A stretch of DNA of 64,000 nucleotides from Monosporascus cannonballus (lineage: Eukaryota > Ascomycota > Sordariomycetes > Xylariales). The translations under genes and the position numbers were made by a program. Shown piece after piece: positions 10,529 through 21,707 of this stretch. Within the stretch, counting starts at the first letter, position 1. Every line of letters starts with the position of its first letter. The DNA is taken from contig QJNS01000300.1 in assembly GCA_004154925.1 (NCBI GenBank), positions 1 to 64,000 of the forward strand, in the 5' to 3' direction. The notes under the pieces were generated by a model. The model did no database searches, was not told where the DNA came from, and saw nothing but the letters and a program-made list of their open reading frames with translations.

Positions 10529-13500
10529 CTAATGACTCTTCTTAGGCTTCTTGGACTTCTTATGGGATTTCTCCCCGAAGGCTTCCTCGTATACCTCAGC
10601 CGCTGTTGGGCCAGCTTTCCTCTTGGCCTTGCTCGACTTGACGCTTACGACAGTGGTAGACTTCCCCTGTCTGGTGGCGCTTAGCACTTGCTTCTCAGCT
10701 TCTTCCCAAGCAGGGGCATCGTTCTCGATCTCGTACCTAAGAGTCATAGTGAGCATCACTAGTGCAGTCATATTAAATATTGGGGTATTGCGGCTCACTG
10801 GTCAAGGGGCAGAGAGTCAATCAGTTCTCTCTGTTTCTGGCGACGTTCGAGATCCTGAAGAGCTTCCTCGCCACCTGCCTCTAGTTCGGCCTCCAGAGAG
10901 GTCTCGAGAGGGGCGAACCGCGTATCCACCTTCTCATCATCGTGAACTCCACTGGCGTTTTCGACGCTTACTCCAATGGCATCGGCTTTAGGCATTTCAG
11001 CCTCGATAGCACCAGAGATGAGAGAACCGAAGTGCGATGCTACCTTCTTCATTATCTTGATGAACATTGCGAGGAGCTGCGACGTAGGCAAGGACAACTC
11101 TTCCGCTATAGCCTCGATGTCCTTGTGTTGTAAGCCTAACGCTAAGAGGATAGCTTTCTGGACGCCGGTCAATTTGATATCCCTCTCGAGACGCCCACTA
11201 AAGTACAGGGTGGCCAGAGTCGGAACGAGATCGAGAATGACGTGGAAGTCCAAGACGTTGTTTGAATAGCTTTCTAGTCGCTTCAAGTCGAAAGGTGTAA
11301 AGAGTGAATCCAGATCCGCCTTAGATAGTGGCACAGGAGTAGTTGATGACGAAAGCTGGGAGCCAGCAGTTGCGGACTCATCAATACTTAACGCCATAAC
11401 CGGAGGGAAGGCTCGGAATTGGTAGGACAGGAGAGAAAGGAACCGGCGATGGAAATCATTCGAGAATTCCCCGAGCCAGCTTTTATTGTCAGTCAACGGT
11501 CGTAACATGACACACGTATGTTCACCGGTCAAATCATTCGCGGTGAGGCGGAGGTAGACGGGGGCGAATGCGGCCCTCTTCCAGAACTTATGGAGGGGTT
11601 GCGTCAAACCATACGAGACTCCGACATAGTCCAACGCCGGTGGTCGTCGTTCTTCGAGCCTTGCGAATAGAGGAGGCATCTTGCTGATGTCACGGACCTT
11701 GATATCTTCCTCCAGTAAATTAGCGTTTGCAAGCTCGGCATCTGTGACGCGGACCATGGCCTCCTCCATTGGGACATCGACATCCTCCGAAAGGTCGGTA
11801 AATTTTCCCTCGTAGTAATCGACCAGAAGCTCAATAGCCTTAGCACCGTATCCATTTCCTATAAAATCAGGATGCGTGGCGATGCGCACTACTCGAGCCC
11901 CGGAGAGGGTAGCAAATTCATCATCTTGGAACTGCTGGCTGACCAGCCAGGGAATCAGATCGCCTGCCGGACGTGAACCTCTACTAAGACTGTTGAGTAC
12001 GCTTTGCCGGCTGATACGTCCCTCCAGGGCAACCTGTATCACGCAAAGCGGCTCTGGCAGCCGGTTGCCCTCTGTGACGGGGGGGGTAAGAACGAATAAT
12101 TCGTGGGCCGGGGCATCACTCATGAGTTGTAGGTCGTCTGGTGAGTTTTTGTAATGGCTCGCCACGTAAAGCGCGACCATCTGCTGTAGAAACTTCTCGG
12201 AAACTGGATGGAAGGAGAACAGGGTGTCCCGGTTAACGTTAAACAGCTGACACTGCGAAGGGTCTGGGCAGCCCTGGGTGCCGAATTTTGAACGGGGAAG
12301 AGTAGCGTCGAGGCATAAGAGAGCATTAAGCCATTTCTCGACAGGGTCTCCTTGGGCGTAACGGATCGGTTCTTGGAGGGTAATCTCCCTCAACGAGCGG
12401 CCCCCTATATGGGCTTCCTCCTGAACGCGCGACGCCTTCCCGTTGGAACGATCTACTACCTCAGTCCCGTCGGCGACGGCGCCGGCTCTCGACTGTTCTC
12501 GTAGCTGCTTGATGAGCTTCAGTGACAAGGAACGGCCAGTACCCTCGTAACCATGGATGGTCGAGGCCATAAAGACCAGGTAAGGGCCCATGAGCTTCCG
12601 TACAACGGGCAAGGGGATAGCAGCAGCCTCGTCTATGACGAGGAGTTCAGCTTGGCCAAGAACATGGGCATCCTGGGGCCTAATATATTGAATCGTTTGC
12701 CGATGAGCGCGGTGGATATTGACTCTTACTATTGCCTTGTTAAAGTCCGGGTTAACGGACTGAATGATGGAGTAATCCGCGTGCTCGTTATATGAAAGGG
12801 CGTCAAACGCCTTGAAGATGAACTCGAAAAGTGTTTTAAGATTTTCCGGGGACGGGGAGGTTATGAATATGTTGGAATAGCCATGGGCAACTGCCGCCGC
12901 CACGGCAACTCCCAAAGCAGCGGATTTACCTCTTCCGCGGGCGGCGGTGAGTGTCACGGTATTGCGCAGGGTCTTTTCGGCGATGGCATCGACAAAAGTC
13001 AAAACGGCCTTGGCCTGGTCAACGGTGCGAGCCAGGCTAACGAGGGATCCAACAGGTTGGGTGTCCTGGAGGGATTCTTTGATGCTTTCCAACTCCTTTT
13101 GCGACTCGGACTTGGGCTTGTCCAGGTCGGGCGGAGGCAAGGCTGTCACACCTTTGCCACCAGATATGGGTAGAACGTTGAGTTCGTCGTCGACGACGAG
13201 ACACGAGCTACAGCTCCCCAAGGAAAGAAGAAAGCGTTCGTTGAAACGTGCGACAACATCGTCATGAGCCTCGGTTCGATATCTCGAGTGGACGTCCATG
13301 GACAAGGTGTACAACTGCTTCAGACTGCTCATCCCACTCAGCAAGAGGATAACGAGTCCCCCACCCTCAACCGTCTCTATGGTCCGGGCCAGGATACTGG
13401 GGGTTATAGCTTGGAAGTCCTGTAATATAGCCATGCCATACGTGTTACCCAGAATCTTCTCGGTCTCTTTGTAGTAGACATAGCGGATGTTGTTGAGGGA

Positions 13501-13905
13501 GACGAATAACTCGAACGGGTCTTCGGTGTTAGGGTCCCTCTGACCTCTCTTGATTTCCTTCTTGATCTTGTTCTCACGCTTCTTCCTATGGCTTGTAAAG
13601 CCCAGGAGCTTCTTCTTATAGGCCCACAGAACCGACTTGTTCATCTTGAGGTCCATGCTGGACATGATGGTATAGAGGTTAACGATCGTATCTTTAGCAT
13701 GGTCGCCAACAACGACGAAGAAGGACCGCTTCTTTTCCTGGAGGCCATTGCGCATGAGGATCTGGATCCGGGGGTCACTACATCACGAAGGCGCATTCTG
13801 TCAGTATAAGGCAAACTTTGTTTTTTCTTTTTTTTTCCCCAAAAAAAGTTACGCATGACAAAAGACAAAAGAACGGTTCATCACCTACAGGGCCTTGCGC
13901 TGCAT
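10529..13905 (-). CDS. KRE33: RNA cytidine acetyltransferase (Kre33/NAT10)
   Basis: Three exons (13905-13889, 13777-10799, 10736-10529) give 1,067 residues, the normal size. The enzyme makes N4-acetylcytidine in 18S rRNA and in tRNA (with Tan1) and acts in the nucleolus in small-subunit assembly. Seen: N-terminal RNGLQEKKRSFFVVVGDHA, the ATPase P-loop TAARGRGKSAALG, Walker B-like VIDEAAAIPLP, the GNAT acetyltransferase part (RVVRIATHPDFIGNGYGAKA, then LDYVGVSYGLT) and a Lys-rich nucleolar-type tail (KSHKKSKKPKKSH). The first exon is only 17 nt and codes MQRKA plus part of Leu; joined to exon 2 it gives LDPRIQILMRNG, matching the conserved family start, whereas the ATG at 13755 would lose it. 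Intron 1 is 13778-13888, intron 2 is 10737-10798. Confidence 0.96.
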
Positions 13906-15071
13906 CTTGGATGAGTTTGTTTAAGGCGCGCGCAATGGCACACCGATACCAACGCTATTCAGATGGTAATGGGGATACGATGCGATACGATGCGATCGAT
14001 GGTGGGACATGCTTCTTCCAGGCGCAGCTTTCCTCCATCACATTCAAAATTTTAGTGGATCCCAGAGTTTCTGCCGGGCGGTGAGGCTCTATCAGATACC
14101 AGATAAGATACGTATCATCGAGAGTCTATCTACCTACCTACCTGCAGTAAGTCCCCACCTGTACCTCACTATCGAACCATGCCCGGCAACAGGATAGCGG
14201 GGCCTTGGGATAGGCACTTGCTCCGCTGTGTCACATAGTGACAAGCTGCCTAGGTGAGATAATATTAGACCCTCAATTTCTGCAATTTATGCTATTATGA
14301 GGATGTCGTCCACATCCGACCCCATTATCATTCAACCTCGTACAAAAGCGGCCCCAAGCGCTGCTAGGCCACCATAGGCAGGCCGCTATCATACGTTTAG
14401 GAAAAAAAAAAAAAATACTATTTGGCCACTAGAAAATGTAAATACTCCGACAGTACATACTCCAAGCTGGGAGCGTCTGCCAACAAGTTGAAGCTAATCA
14501 CTTTACGTCAACACAGCCTCGAGAGCCAGTCTGAGAAACAACCAATGCACAACCATACCAACGTCACCATTCCAGTTCTGCCACTATCTCATCTACGAGG
14601 AGAGTCATGTCGAAGCATGACTTAAAACTGGTAACGGTCGGCCATATATCAGGGGAGCTCATCACCTAAGAGATGCCGGATTTGATGCTCTTTGAATCGT
14701 GGCCCCGCAAACTCATATCTCTCTGGTTTCCTTTTCTCAGGCCGTAACGAACCAATGTTAGATTTATGCGCGTAGTCGAGTTCTCACACTCCTTGCCCTT
14801 GTTTATATTGTAGGTTAATGAGCCCCCTGACGATTATGTGACTACGTCTAGTCAACCGAATGGGGAAATCCAATTCGTTAGGAACCCAAGCCGGTAGACC
14901 GATGATATAACTTTCCCGACTCCCGCGGTCTAAAATACTACACGGCATGACTATACGCAGAAAGAGGATTGCGTGGTGTTTTGTTATCTGCTGCCTAGCG
15001 AGCTACATGCCGCAACCTCCGAAGACATTCTTATAATTCTATTCCTATTGCGAATCTCAAATTTGCTAGCC
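13906..15071. other. Gene-free spacer with simple repeats
   Basis: Divergent promoters of the acetyltransferase and the TMEM205-like gene should lie here. A short tandem repeat of unit GATACGATGC (about 2.5 copies) lies at 13974-14000, a CTAC repeat near 14130, and an A13-15 tract near 14401. No gene is supported. Confidence 0.45.
13974..14000. repeat. Short tandem repeat, unit GATACGATGC
   Basis: Two adjacent copies of the 10-bp unit followed by a partial copy (GATCGAT). It lies about 70-95 bp upstream of the Kre33 start codon, so it is within the likely promoter. No function is claimed. Confidence 0.6.
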
Positions 15072-15826
15072 ATGATGGATCTGTTACGATACCTGCCGCC
15101 TCTGGCCGGTCTTCTCGGCCCCATTCACCTCATCAGCTACTCTACGCTGCTAGGCACCGAGCTCTACCAGACCTTTGTGAATACGAAGGTCTGCTACAAA
15201 GCCCTGCCCAGGACGGCCTTCACGACTTTGCAGAAGCGCGTCTTTCCCGTCTATTTCTGCGGCCAGACCTTGCTGCTCCTGTTGACGGCGGTGACTGTTC
15301 CGGCCAACGGCCCGTTCTCCTTGATCGCGAACAAAGCGAATTGGATACCATTCGCCATCGCAGGAGCTACGGCACTGTTGAACCTCATAGCTTACGGGCC
15401 GCGGACGCAGCGGATTATGGTAGAGCGAATCCATCAAGGTAAAGCGATAAGGGGCAACAGCGGGGGAAATGGGGGTGCGCTAATACTACTACAGAAACAC
15501 GAGACAAGAGGATATTCAACGACATCACAACTCCTAGCGCGGAGATGCGGAAGCTCAACAAATCGTTTTCGCGGAATCATGCGATGAGCGTAAGTGGTTC
15601 CTTGAGTCCCAAGTTCTTCACATCGTTTCTCCGGCCGGTTGCCGACTCCCACCCCCGCCAGCGCTAAGTTTCTCCATCTTGAGCCCATGGCTTCTAAGTT
15701 GTCTATTAAGCGATATGGAAACACTGACAGTAGATGTCGCAGATCCATCTAAACCTAATCTCCATCGGGGCAATGATCTATTGGAGCTGGAAGTTAGGCG
15801 GTCGGCTGGATATAGGATCCTTCTGA
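15072..15826 (+). CDS. TMEM205-like / DUF4149 membrane protein
   Basis: Three exons (15072-15438, 15495-15589, 15743-15826) give 181 residues. It shows four hydrophobic stretches, with the family's signature LGTELYQTFVNTKVCYKALP near residue 30 and FTTLQKRVFPVYF after it, and the conserved C-terminal segment MRKLNKSFSRNHAMS followed by IHLNLISIGAMIYWSW. That C-terminal part is only restored by splicing both introns (56 and 153 nt), with exact phase agreement. Fungal members are annotated DUF4149; the human relative TMEM205 affects cisplatin sensitivity, but no biochemical role is proven in fungi. Likely an endomembrane protein. The start could be either of two adjacent ATGs (15072 or 15075). 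Confidence 0.88.
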
Positions 15827-15954
15827 GGCTCGATGGTTACATTACCATTGCCCCGGTCTCGATATTCTCTCTACGGCTCTATCAAATCCAACTCCCCTCC
15901 CACGGAAGGTGCCCCTAACTATCATCGCCTTTTTCTCCTTCTGCTTCTCCTCCC

Positions 15955-16080
15955 TCATCTTCTTCCTCTACTCTTAGGTCTCTTGTTTAGCGCCTGAGCG
16001 ATGCAGGCGTACACTATGGCCACGAGAATTAGCGATCCCACACTAAGACCGATCACCAGCCCTAGGGTTTCGCCCTCCAT
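15955..16080 (-). CDS. Possible 41-residue single-pass membrane peptide
   Basis: An ORF below usual length cut-offs. It starts with ATG at 16080 and ends TGA at 15955. It has a short acidic N-terminus (MEGET), one continuous hydrophobic segment at residues 6-28 rich in Gly/Ile/Val, and a basic tail (NKRPKSRGRR), so charge distribution predicts the C-terminus inside. This is the layout of genuine small membrane proteins, but chance cannot be excluded for 41 codons. It is convergent with the TMEM205-like gene, 128 bp from its stop, so it might also be 3' UTR antisense. Confidence 0.35.
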   Translation of the reverse strand: MEGETLGLVIGLSVGSLILVAIVYACIAQALNKRPKSRGRR

Positions 16081-16643
16081 CTGACGGCCTATGTACGTCT
16101 AGTGGAGTCAATGGATGGTCAAATCCACGGCGTTGGTTGGTAGGGACCCTTCGGCGTCAAATTATGTGTTCCATGTGCTTTGCAGTTTCTATACAATTAA
16201 TGTGGTCTGGTGGTAATAAAGGAGAATTTCTACGGAAGCGCTGCGAGCACTTAAATAAAAACTAACGACGGCTTTCCTATGGCTATAATGTGTCACTAGT
16301 TAGGCTTAACTAACTATGTGACTAAGGTGCTGAACCCAGCAAACAGGTTGAAATTCGTGGGTAGAACAGTTATAGTCATAAGATTCCGTTTTCGGAACAA
16401 TGACAAAGAAAAAAAAAAGAAGTACTAGTAGCGTCAAGCTCATATTTCTCGCTCGTGCGCAGATATATCAGATATCGTACGAAACCCGTCATCCACTGAT
16501 AACTATATATACACGCCAGCATTATGACAAGCAAAGAGGAATGCGAGTCCGGCCCAACTTAGATGCCCCAGGCAATTTCAAAGATGCATTTCTATCTGAA
16601 TATCACCGAAAACGGCTAACTCGTCTACCTCCGCCAGTCGCGT
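16081..16643. other. Gene-free spacer
   Basis: A-rich tract near 16407-16420 and short frames only; 3' region of the MDR reductase. Nothing else seen. Confidence 0.4.
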
Positions 16644-17823
16644 CTACTCGACGCCCTCCGTATCGGCAATCCTGAAGACGAACTTGACGGCGTTGGCCTT
16701 ACCAGCTTTCAGGTCCTCAAGCGCCTTCTGGATGCCGCCCAGTCCGCCGGGAACGACGATCTGGGGCTGCGCCTTGAACCAGCCCTCCTGCAAGCCCCTG
16801 CCAAGATAGCGGAAGTACACGAAGCCGAAGTCCTTCGCCTCTTTGTGCACCGTCCCGACGAGCGTCAGGGACTTCTCCACGTGCGCGGGGAAGTCCTCCT
16901 TGGGGGGCAGGACGAGCGTCATACTCGAGCCCTCCGACAACACCTTGCCGAGGTTAACGTAGCTACCGTGCCCGGCTACCGCGTCAAATGCGTGGAGCAG
17001 CTTAGCGCCGCCCGCGGCCTTCTTCAAGCCCTCCACGATGGCCTCGTCGCCGTCGCGGTAGTCGATGACGGTGTCGCCCTTGCTGCGGTCGATCAGAGTC
17101 TCGACGTATGACCCGGACTTACCCGCGACGCAGATCAGCGGGTGAATGTTGCTGCGTTTGGCGAGCTGGACAGTATACGCGCCCACGGAGGATGCTGCCC
17201 CGTATATGACAAGGGGAATCGGCTCGGTGGCCGGCCTCCAAGGTTCCGGCAGGCCGAGGCGGAGGTAGAGTCCAACCGCTGCCGTCATGGCAGCCAACGG
17301 AATTGCGGCAGCCTCTGTGTAGTCGTCAACATCGCGGTCTGTAAGGCAAGAAAGGGAACATGGAGGCCTGGAGGTGTTTAGGTCCTCCGATCTCTCCTTA
17401 CCTTCAAAGCTGGTCTTTTGCGGGATATGAAACGTTGTATGCTGCCAGGCGATGGCGTACTCGGCATAAGATCCATGGGGTTTTGTCATCTCGTGGAAGG
17501 CGGCGACTCGGTCCCCAGGTTTGAACTCGGTCACGTTGCTACCGACTTCGTGGACTATGCCGGCTATATCGTCGCCCTGATGAGCATCATCGTTCATCCA
17601 TACAGGCACCTTCATACGGAGTCAGCATCACGGTGGTTCAGTAATAACTGGATTGTAAATACTGCTGAGTTCGACTTACCTTCCAGTCTTTGGGGTTGGA
17701 ACCGCTAACGACAACTTTTATGAGGACCTGATCGGCGTTGGGCTTCGGGACCGGCGAGTCCACGATTCGCACCTTGGGCCCTGGGAATGAGATTAATTCC
17801 ACAGCTCCTCTGGGATCCGACAT
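16644..17823 (-). CDS. MDR-family NAD(P)H-dependent reductase (zinc-independent)
   Basis: Three exons (17823-17680, 17609-17402, 17338-16644) give 348 residues. The N-terminal GroES-like part shows VLIKVVVSGSNPKDWK and GDDIAGIVHEVGSNVTEFKPGDRV; the nucleotide-binding part shows VIYGAASSVGAYTVQLAKRS, a Rossmann motif of the medium-chain dehydrogenase/reductase superfamily. The catalytic-zinc Cys of alcohol dehydrogenases is absent (SGSNPKDW at that place), so it belongs with quinone oxidoreductases and enoyl reductases, including the trans-acting enoyl reductases of polyketide pathways. No polyketide synthase is nearby, so a general detoxification or metabolic reductase is more likely. Both introns (70 and 63 nt) have GTAAG donors. 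Confidence 0.9.
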
Positions 17824-18890
17824 TGGTGTACCCGCATACCCGCTGAGACTAGAGCTTCCTTCATGATGTATGATGTTACGGGGACGACTCTCTGGTACGG
17901 TCGACGTGCTGGGTTTTTCAATGTGGAATGCTATACAGAACTGTATATATTACAACCGAAGTAGCTATCATATAGCCACTTGCAAAGCTTGATGGTCACT
18001 TACGTACCGAGAAGCCGGGGTGGGTATTAATCAACACTTCGCCATCTCGAGAGGTCAGTCCACCCGTTATTAGACAAGCCCATATCGACGTTTGGTTCAT
18101 GTCACTGGACATGTAATTATTAACGAACTCACTGGTGGTGATGATATCAGTGCGGGGTTTTATTTGCGACAACCTTCCCCTCCTTATCTCCTCATTAAGT
18201 GGTTTATAGATGTGGTTAGGGCCTTCTTTCGTTTCAAACGTTGATGATTAAGCAAGGTACGATGGTTCTTGGATATAATGGCGACAACTTTGGAGTTAGC
18301 GGCCCTTATGCGCCGCGATGATCAGACCAAGATAGATTACATAACCGATCAAAAACGATACAGGAGATAATCGAACTTGGTAACACACGGGCATACATTC
18401 GATAGGCATCACGAAAAGGGAAGTGCAGAGGTATCAATAGACGTTGGTTCCGACGCCCTAGTGTCTCTCCACTTCTCCCGTTCAACTGGCTTTAGCGCCC
18501 TTCCTGAATATGGCACAATTATATGCCACGGACGTATGACATGTCCCATGTCTTCGCGGTCCAATGGTCGTCTCCGGCATTTTGAGCCCGAAAACCTGAT
18601 GAGGATTGCCCTCACGCCGGGGGCAATCGAATGATGTACATATAGCTAGTCGTGCCACTGTGAAAACGTACTTCCAAGGTAAGGCAGCATCGGCCCGAGT
18701 GAAATCGCAAGATCATTCATACTTTGTACCGGTTCGCAGGGCACCGATGCCACTTTATTCAGGTAATGTACAACGAATCTAACAACCTGGCTCTCCGTGA
18801 AGGTCTGTCCTAAAGGCCTTCGACCGTGGCCTCCTATTAACTAACTATATGTGGCTCCTCTAGCAAGCTATAAACGACTGGCCGCTTTCG
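17824..18890. other. Gene-free spacer
   Basis: Promoter side of the MDR reductase and 3' side of the plus-facing flank of the ZZ/EF-hand gene. The 18377-18634 frame has no family features. Nothing else seen. Confidence 0.4.
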
Positions 18891-21707
18891 CTACGGAATG
18901 CAGAAGTCGATCCAGCTTCCTAGGTAGTCGAGGCGGTTGCGACTGCTGTCCTGAAATTCATGTTCCCGATAAATAGCACTAAACTCTTCATAGCTGAGTC
19001 TACCCCAGCCACCCCGTTCCCGTGCCTCCTGTTCGGCGAGATCAAGCCGTTTCCACGTCACTAAAGTGGAGTGAGGGATATGATCCGATGAGTCGGGCTC
19101 CACAAGTTTGGAGTTTCGGGCCTCCGCGCGGGCCGCGGGGGGCGCTGCCTGCCCCCTGCTTCTATCTAAGTTAGCGTTAGGTCGGAATTGCGGCATCGTT
19201 GGGTCGTGTTGTTCAGAATCCTGGCGGGTCGTGGCGTCCCCTTCTGAAGCAGCTTCTCTGGTCGGTGTTCCCATGCCGGCCGTCACTCTCTGACTAACAG
19301 GCTCCCCGGTCGACTGTTCTGCTTCGGGAAGGTTCTGCTCTTCCTGAGGCGGGCCAACCGTGTAGCCGCTGGAAGATAGCAATTCGTCTACACTTTGTTC
19401 CGCTACGGGACGGGCGCGACGCAATTCTGGGGAGGGAGAGGGTGATGGCTTAGTTGATCCTGCGGCAGATTTATCCTCCTCATCGTCCAGGTTGATGTTC
19501 TGTAGGAGATGTCGGTACTTGAGACGATCCTCTTTTGTTTCGGCAGCACGCACGGCTAGATCCTCCTTTTTCCTAAATAACTCGTCTAGCAGCTCGTTAA
19601 AGGCCTGCTGGGTAACCTGATACAGGATCTCCTTGCCGGCATCGCGCTCAGCGTCTGGGATCTCCATGCCGCCCCACCTCTCCGGAACGCTTCTTGACGA
19701 AGTGGACGGGTTGGATCTAATGTCGAAATCGTCCGTATCTTCAGCAAAGCGGACCTTGGATGATGACCGAGACCGGGGAGAGAGCACTGGCTGCGCTGAC
19801 TTGGACGACTCCGCCGCATCATCGAGATTCGCGAGCACATCCTCGCTATCCTGCCAGCCTTGAGGGGGCGTTGCACCTTCCTCCTCGTCTAGATAAAACT
19901 GACGTCTCTTCCATCTCTCATGGAGCTGTCTTCTCGCATGGACCCTCTTGCGTTTCTCCAGGCCGGAGCGAGGGATACCTGTAGCCATAGCCCGATGTTG
20001 GGCTCGAAGCCTGCTCTCGGTAAGAGCGAATCTAACAGCATCGGGGATGGGCTGAGACGCCGCAGGGGGGGTTGGACCAGCAGGTTCCTCGTTTTCACCA
20101 CCACCCAAATTCTCTTCATCTAGTGGTGATTGCCCGTTTTCTTCCTCCTCTTCGGACGATTCGCTCTCACCTTCGTCGGCAGCGGTGTATGGCTCTTGCA
20201 TGTGGATGGAATCCAGGATATCCTCAATTTGGGTATAGTCGCCAGAGAGCAGTGAAGACAAGTCAACCATGTTCTGGGGAGGGTTGATGATGCCACTCCA
20301 GTATCGTGCATCCCCGTTTGGGGAACGGGCCGTCCTGGAAGAGGGACTAAATGATTCCGTAAAAAAGCTCTGACTCGTGTTCCGAGTAAACAACCCAGTC
20401 AGGATCTCATCCCTGTTTGCGGTATCTTGCCTGTCCTCGTTGACAACTCCCTTATCATCCGCGAGGCGGACCTCTCCGTCGGACTGGAAAACCTTGCCTT
20501 CCATCGGCCTGTTGTGGTCGGCGGGGGGTACTCTACCCTCCCTACCGAACAGGCTGCTCAGGGGTTGTCTGCTATTGATGAGCTGCTGGGCTTCCGTGGT
20601 GGTCATCATGTGGTCGTCGAGTCCTTCGAGGATATCTCGGTGCATCTGCTTGTAGAGGACGTAGTAGGCCCGAAACATGCGCAGAAAGTCACGCCTGTTC
20701 ACGTAGCCATCTCCATCTATATCGTAGCCATCAAAAGTCCTCTTAAGCTTGTCTTTCCTTTTCCTATACGACACACCGTGTAAGAACTCCTCGAATCCGA
20801 TTAGATCGTCGTGATTGGTATCGTAGAAGGCAAACATGCGGTCGTGGATTAGGTTAGGCGATGCGTGTCGGTAGCCACCGGAGGGGACGAGACAACGCTC
20901 GAAGGTCTTTCTGTCCATAGCCAAGCCCAGGTTGTTGGGATCATCCCTCCACTCGGTGTTGGCCATAAACGTCCACTGTTCCCAGAAGGCATCAAGCTCG
21001 ACTCGTTCGAAACCGGTCTCGTGAGTCCACTTGGTCAAGAGGCACCTGGGCAAGCTGCGGATGGCATTATCGGGATCGCCCGGGTACCAGGGGGGCTGTA
21101 CCAATCGCGGACCGAAGGGGGGAGCAGGAACCCTGACCTTGTAGAAGATGTGCGTCTTGTTGTGTAATCCCTGAGCCTCGCATACTTCGCAGAGGTCGAA
21201 GTCGGCACAGTTGGCGCAGCGATACCTGATACCTCGGATGGGTACCATGCCGCACCCATTACACTGACAACCACGATGTACGTAGGCATTACGTCTGGCG
21301 TTATCTTCCGAGACCCTAAAGAGCAGGGTGACGATATTCTCACCGGCGCGTTGTCTCGGCTCCTGGGCGGCATCGTTGTACCACTCGGCGTTGCTGTACT
21401 CATGATTGGCTTGACTATCCGACGTCTCGATGGTCTCTCTCAGATTGGAAAAGGCGTTCTCGTCCCCATGGGATTCGGACTCCTCCGATTCTTCTCGATC
21501 AGAGCCTGGGCGAACACGACGGACGGCATTACGGCGACGGAGTCCAGGCCCAGGGGGTAGGGCCTCCGGGCGAGAAGGGTCGAAGCGGGTAGAGTAAAGA
21601 TAATAACCGAGGGCGGCGGCGGCAGCCGCTGAAAACACGGCGACAGCTATCCTTGGGCGTGCCAAATTAGACGCTGCTGCGGTGGCGCCAGATGAAAACG
21701 AAGACAT
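18891..21707 (-). CDS. Membrane-anchored ZZ zinc finger and EF-hand protein
   Basis: Single exon, 938 residues from ATG 21707. One N-terminal hydrophobic segment (about residues 18-38, Ala-rich, followed by YYLYSTRF) suggests a signal anchor. A ZZ-type zinc finger follows at about 144-190 (CQCNGCGMV, YRCANCADFDLCEVC, then two His), then two EF-hands at about 290-345: DTNHDDLIGFEEF and DIDGDGYVNRRDF, both with proper Ca2+-binding Asp/Asn positions (the second ends in Asp, not Glu). The second half is long, acidic and low in complexity (Ser/Glu-rich), with a conserved-looking C-terminal segment LSYEEFSAIYREHEF. Fungal orthologues are annotated EF-hand/ZZ domain proteins; a Ca2+-responsive scaffold on a membrane (ER, mitochondrion or vacuole) is inferred, not shown. 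Confidence 0.88.
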   Translation of the reverse strand: MSSFSSGATAAASNLARPRIAVAVFSAAAAAALGYYLYSTRFDPSRPEALPPGPGLRRRNAVRRVRPGSDREESEESESHGDENAFSNLRETIETSDSQANHEYSNAEWYNDAAQEPRQRAGENIVTLLFRVSEDNARRNAYVHRGCQCNGCGMVPIRGIRYRCANCADFDLCEVCEAQGLHNKTHIFYKVRVPAPPFGPRLVQPPWYPGDPDNAIRSLPRCLLTKWTHETGFERVELDAFWEQWTFMANTEWRDDPNNLGLAMDRKTFERCLVPSGGYRHASPNLIHDRMFAFYDTNHDDLIGFEEFLHGVSYRKRKDKLKRTFDGYDIDGDGYVNRRDFLRMFRAYYVLYKQMHRDILEGLDDHMMTTTEAQQLINSRQPLSSLFGREGRVPPADHNRPMEGKVFQSDGEVRLADDKGVVNEDRQDTANRDEILTGLFTRNTSQSFFTESFSPSSRTARSPNGDARYWSGIINPPQNMVDLSSLLSGDYTQIEDILDSIHMQEPYTAADEGESESSEEEEENGQSPLDEENLGGGENEEPAGPTPPAASQPIPDAVRFALTESRLRAQHRAMATGIPRSGLEKRKRVHARRQLHERWKRRQFYLDEEEGATPPQGWQDSEDVLANLDDAAESSKSAQPVLSPRSRSSSKVRFAEDTDDFDIRSNPSTSSRSVPERWGGMEIPDAERDAGKEILYQVTQQAFNELLDELFRKKEDLAVRAAETKEDRLKYRHLLQNINLDDEEDKSAAGSTKPSPSPSPELRRARPVAEQSVDELLSSSGYTVGPPQEEQNLPEAEQSTGEPVSQRVTAGMGTPTREAASEGDATTRQDSEQHDPTMPQFRPNANLDRSRGQAAPPAARAEARNSKLVEPDSSDHIPHSTLVTWKRLDLAEQEARERGGWGRLSYEEFSAIYREHEFQDSSRNRLDYLGSWIDFCIP

